NCBI GenBank assembly: GCA_003135255.1
Contig: PLAX01000134.1
Span: 1-8,369 of the forward strand
Reading direction: 5' to 3'
Origin: Candidatus Dormiibacterota bacterium
GTDB lineage: Bacteria; Chloroflexota; Dormibacteria; Aeolococcales; Aeolococcaceae
DNA length: 8,369 nucleotides
Made by a program: the position numbers and the translations under genes. Positions within the stretch are counted from its first letter, which is position 1. Each line of letters begins with the position of its first letter. Positions 7,236 to 8,369 of this stretch are shown here, one piece after another. The notes beneath the pieces were generated by a model. The model had not been told where the DNA came from. It saw only the letters and a program-made list of their open reading frames with translations, and searched no databases.

Positions 7236-7583
7236 ATGTCGGAGCAGGAGATCGACGCCTACCTGGCGCAGCTCGAGGAGCCCAAGCGGAGCACCCTGCG
7301 GGAGCTGCGGCGGACCATCCACGAGGTCATCCCCGACGCCGAGCAGTGCATCTCGTATCGAATGCCGGCCTTCCGCCTGCACGGCAAGGTGGTCGCCGGA
7401 TTCGCTGCCTTCACCCACCACCTGAGCTACCTCCCCCACAGCGGATCGGTGCTCTCCGAGCTGGCGGATGATCTCGCCGGCTACGCGAGCACCCCGGGTT
7501 CGCTCCACTTCCCCGTCGATCAACCCCTGCCGAGGTCGCTCGTGGAGAAGCTCATCGAGGTCCGCCTCCGCCAGGTGCGGTAA
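7236..7583 (+). CDS. DUF1801 (YdhG/YobT-like) small protein
   Basis: This 115-aa soluble protein has the DUF1801 pattern: an N-terminal helix pair (IDAYLAQLEEPKRSTLRELRRTIHEVIPDAEQCI), then ISYRMPAFRLHGKVVAGFAAFTHHLSYLPHSG at 39-70, and the C-terminal GSLHFPVDQPLPRSLVEKLIEVR. Proteins of this family are about 110-150 aa and some are annotated as iron chaperones on weak evidence. No catalytic role is established and none is claimed here. The start at ATG 7236 keeps the usual family N terminus. The frame upstream offers only a TTG that falls inside the -35 box. The gene has its own promoter, follows the operon terminator and converges on the toxin gene, so it is probably a separate unit unrelated to amine degradation. 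Confidence 0.85.
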   Translation: MSEQEIDAYLAQLEEPKRSTLRELRRTIHEVIPDAEQCISYRMPAFRLHGKVVAGFAAFTHHLSYLPHSGSVLSELADDLAGYASTPGSLHFPVDQPLPRSLVEKLIEVRLRQVR

Positions 7584-7598
7584 CCGGCGCGTCGCGCT

Positions 7599-7640
7599 CG
7601 GCCTCTCGCAAGGCCGGGGCTGATCCGGCTGCTTCAGCCG
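7599..7640. terminator. Hairpin pair between convergent genes, probable bidirectional terminator
   Basis: The gap between the DUF1801 stop and the toxin stop contains CGGCCT-CTCGCA-AGGCCG at 7599-7616 and CGGCTG-CTT-CAGCCG at 7626-7640, both perfect 6-bp stems. The second can also pair as GGCTGA/TCAGCC (7618-7623 with 7634-7639), so two alternative folds exist. No U-tract is seen on either strand. The position between convergent genes fits a shared terminator. Confidence 0.5.
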
Positions 7641-7668
7641 TGGTGGGGACGATCCGGTCGGGCAGCCG

Positions 7669-8010
7669 TCAGAGATGCAGGGCGAGCCGGAGTCCGTCGT
7701 CCACCCGCGCCAGGTCGGCTCGCCGGAGCGTGCCGGCGCGGTCCACCAACCGGCTGCGGTCGATGGTGGCGATCTGGGTGACGTTGACGACCGATCGCCG
7801 GTCCAGCCCGGCGGTTCCCTGGGGCAGGGTGACGTTGCCCGGACGCGCGCCGAGTCTGGTGGTGGAGGTCACGGCCACCACGGTGACGGTCTCCAGGCGA
7901 GAGCGATTGAACCGGTCATCGGACACCACCACCGCCGGCCGGCGCTCGGCCGGTTCGCTCCCGAGGGGGACCCCGAAATCAACCCACCACACCTCTCCGC
8001 GGGCTACCAC
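7669..8010 (-). CDS. mazF: Type II toxin, MazF/PemK-family endoribonuclease
   Basis: This 113-aa protein has the MazF/PemK fold pattern. RGEVWWVDFG (4-13) forms the first strand, followed by the short loop VPLGSEPAERRPAVVVS, NRSRLETVTVVAVTSTTRL, the GNVTLP strand, SVVNVTQIATIDRSRL and an ARVDDGLRLAL C terminus. R24 in RRP and T48 in VTS occupy the positions of the E. coli MazF active-site arginine and threonine (R29, T52). MazF toxins cut single-stranded RNA at short sequences and stop translation; the cut site here cannot be predicted. The GTG start at 8010 overlaps the antitoxin stop by 7 nt, so synthesis is probably coupled to antitoxin translation. All core elements are present, so the toxin looks active. 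The length matches actinobacterial homologues. Confidence 0.92.
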   Translation of the reverse strand: MVARGEVWWVDFGVPLGSEPAERRPAVVVSDDRFNRSRLETVTVVAVTSTTRLGARPGNVTLPQGTAGLDRRSVVNVTQIATIDRSRLVDRAGTLRRADLARVDDGLRLALHL

Positions 8011-8240
8011 GCCCAGGCCCCCGTGTCGATCAGGTCGACGCGGGCGACGGCGGTGAGGTCGTCGTGCGACGCCTCCTCGCAGGTGGCGTCGATCCGGCGT
8101 GTCAGCTCGTCCCCACCCTCCTCGGCCAGGAAGCGGCGCAGGGCCCGGGTGTAGAGCGCGGAGCGGTTCATGCCCCTCTGACCGGCGACCCGATCGGCGT
8201 CGGCGTACACGTCATCGGGAATCGACACAGCAACTTTCAC
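8004..8240 (-). CDS. mazE: Ribbon-helix-helix antitoxin of the MazF-type toxin
   Basis: With the GTG start at 8240 this is a 78-aa protein. KVAVSIPDDVYADADRVAGQRGMNRSALYTRALRRFL (2-38) is a ribbon-helix-helix DNA-binding domain: one beta strand, then two helices around the GMNRSALY turn. The charged, probably flexible tail to ..LIDTGAWAW is expected to wrap the toxin. It should neutralise MazF and, with it, repress its own promoter. The frame also allows ATG 8261 (85 aa) and GTG 8318 (104 aa). I prefer 8240 because family members usually begin M/V-KVAVSIPDD, the -10-like CATACT ends 6 nt before it, and ATG 8261 would lie inside a perfect operator-like palindrome with its only AGGAG 17 nt away. 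GTG 8318 also has a -10-like box 6 nt upstream, so a longer form is possible. It overlaps the toxin gene by 7 nt. Confidence 0.85.
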   Translation of the reverse strand: MKVAVSIPDDVYADADRVAGQRGMNRSALYTRALRRFLAEEGGDELTRRIDATCEEASHDDLTAVARVDLIDTGAWAW

Positions 8241-8246
8241 ACGCTG

Positions 8247-8263
8247 AGTATGACGCGTCATAC
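8247..8263 (-). promoter_or_regulatory. Antitoxin operator palindrome overlapping the -10 box
   Basis: Bases 8248-8263 form a perfect 16-bp palindrome with half-site GTATGACG. On the minus strand CATACT (8252 to 8247), a four-of-six -10 box, overlaps it. The antitoxin GTG starts 6 nt beyond the box, so RNA would begin on the start codon. Ribbon-helix-helix antitoxins usually bind such palindromes as dimers and block RNA polymerase. The palindrome is seen directly; autorepression is inferred. The -35 region is weak (GAGACG-like). Confidence 0.65.
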
Positions 8264-8326
8264 CATGGCGTCTCGCGTCTCCTGCCCAGGTTGTGATGTC
8301 GCCGGCGCCAGCACACACACTGGGAG

Positions 8327-8369
8327 TATAGCGAACAGATGTACGTTATCCAAACATGGGTTCGCTATA
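8327..8369. repeat. 43-bp dyad with perfect 10-bp arms at the right edge, upstream of the TA genes
   Basis: TATAGCGAAC at 8327-8336 is the exact inverted copy of GTTCGCTATA at 8360-8369. A second pair, ATGT (8339-8342) and ACAT (8354-8357), shares the same centre at 8348, so 14 bases per side are symmetric around an 11-nt core. The block is about 40% GC, clearly poorer than the genes around it. The window ends at the right arm, so the dyad may be longer. On the minus strand the left arm forms most of TATACT (8330 to 8325), a -10-like box six bases before GTG 8318. It could be an operator, a divergent promoter or a recombination site. No family can be named from sequence alone. Confidence 0.55.

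Noticed and set aside
7675..8154. 159-aa and 138-aa plus-strand frames across the toxin gene
   Set aside because: They run antisense to the MazF and antitoxin genes and show no family features.
8331..8346. Possible mycobacterial-type LexA/SOS box (CGAAC-N4-GT.CG)
   Set aside because: By eye 9 of 12 positions fit TCGAAC-N4-GTTCGA, but the right half is poor. The stronger symmetry is the larger dyad centred at 8348, so the match is probably incidental.
8327..8369. dif/XerCD site or insertion-sequence end
   Set aside because: The core spacing does not match a dif site as I know it, and no transposase or recombinase gene is visible in the window.
1..8369. CRISPR array, tRNA, rRNA, riboswitch or transposase
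   Set aside because: No regularly spaced repeats, cloverleaf-like sequence, conserved rRNA segment or transposase motif was seen on either strand by eye.

Overview
The window is high-GC, with GC-rich third codon positions, GTG starts, terminator-like hairpins without U-tracts and apparently leaderless starts. This points to an actinomycete (Actinomycetota). I do not claim a genus. All genes look intact. The only partial one is cut by the left edge.

Positions 1-7132 hold a catabolic module for diamines, GABA or omega-amino acids. A saccharopine-dehydrogenase-family gene (minus strand, 3' end off the left edge) faces away from a four-gene plus-strand operon across a 96-bp divergent promoter region. 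The operon order is a gamma-aminobutyraldehyde dehydrogenase (PatD type), a 4-aminobutyrate aminotransferase (GabT), a 12-TM APC-family permease and an NAD(P)-dependent succinate-semialdehyde dehydrogenase (Sad/YneI/GabD1 type). Gaps within the operon are 14, 67 and 4 bp. Read as a pathway, the permease imports the amine or amino acid, PatD oxidises 4-aminobutyraldehyde to GABA, GabT makes succinic semialdehyde and the last enzyme gives succinate. No enzyme that makes the first aldehyde and no regulator lies in the window. The saccharopine-dehydrogenase-like protein resembles carboxy(nor)spermidine dehydrogenase and, less closely, lysine 6-dehydrogenase, so it could supply the amine entry step. 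That is inference.

Positions 7133-7668 hold two tandem hairpins that probably end the operon. A short DUF1801 (YdhG-like) gene follows, with its own apparent promoter and a probably leaderless start. Two more hairpins then separate it from a convergent pair.

Positions 7669-8369 hold a minus-strand type II toxin-antitoxin module: a ribbon-helix-helix antitoxin overlapping a MazF/PemK toxin by 7 nt. A perfect 16-bp palindrome covers the antitoxin's apparent -10 box and is a good operator candidate. It argues for a GTG start at 8240 and a leaderless mRNA. At the right edge a relatively AT-rich 43-bp dyad has perfect 10-bp arms and carries a second -10-like box. Its function is not clear, and it may be half of a divergent control region shared with a gene outside the window.

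The enzymes and the TA pair belong to known families. The less routine signals are the two overlapping regulatory dyads upstream of the TA pair, the overlapping divergent -10 boxes at 1236-1243, and a 24-codon bridging ORF between gabT and the permease.
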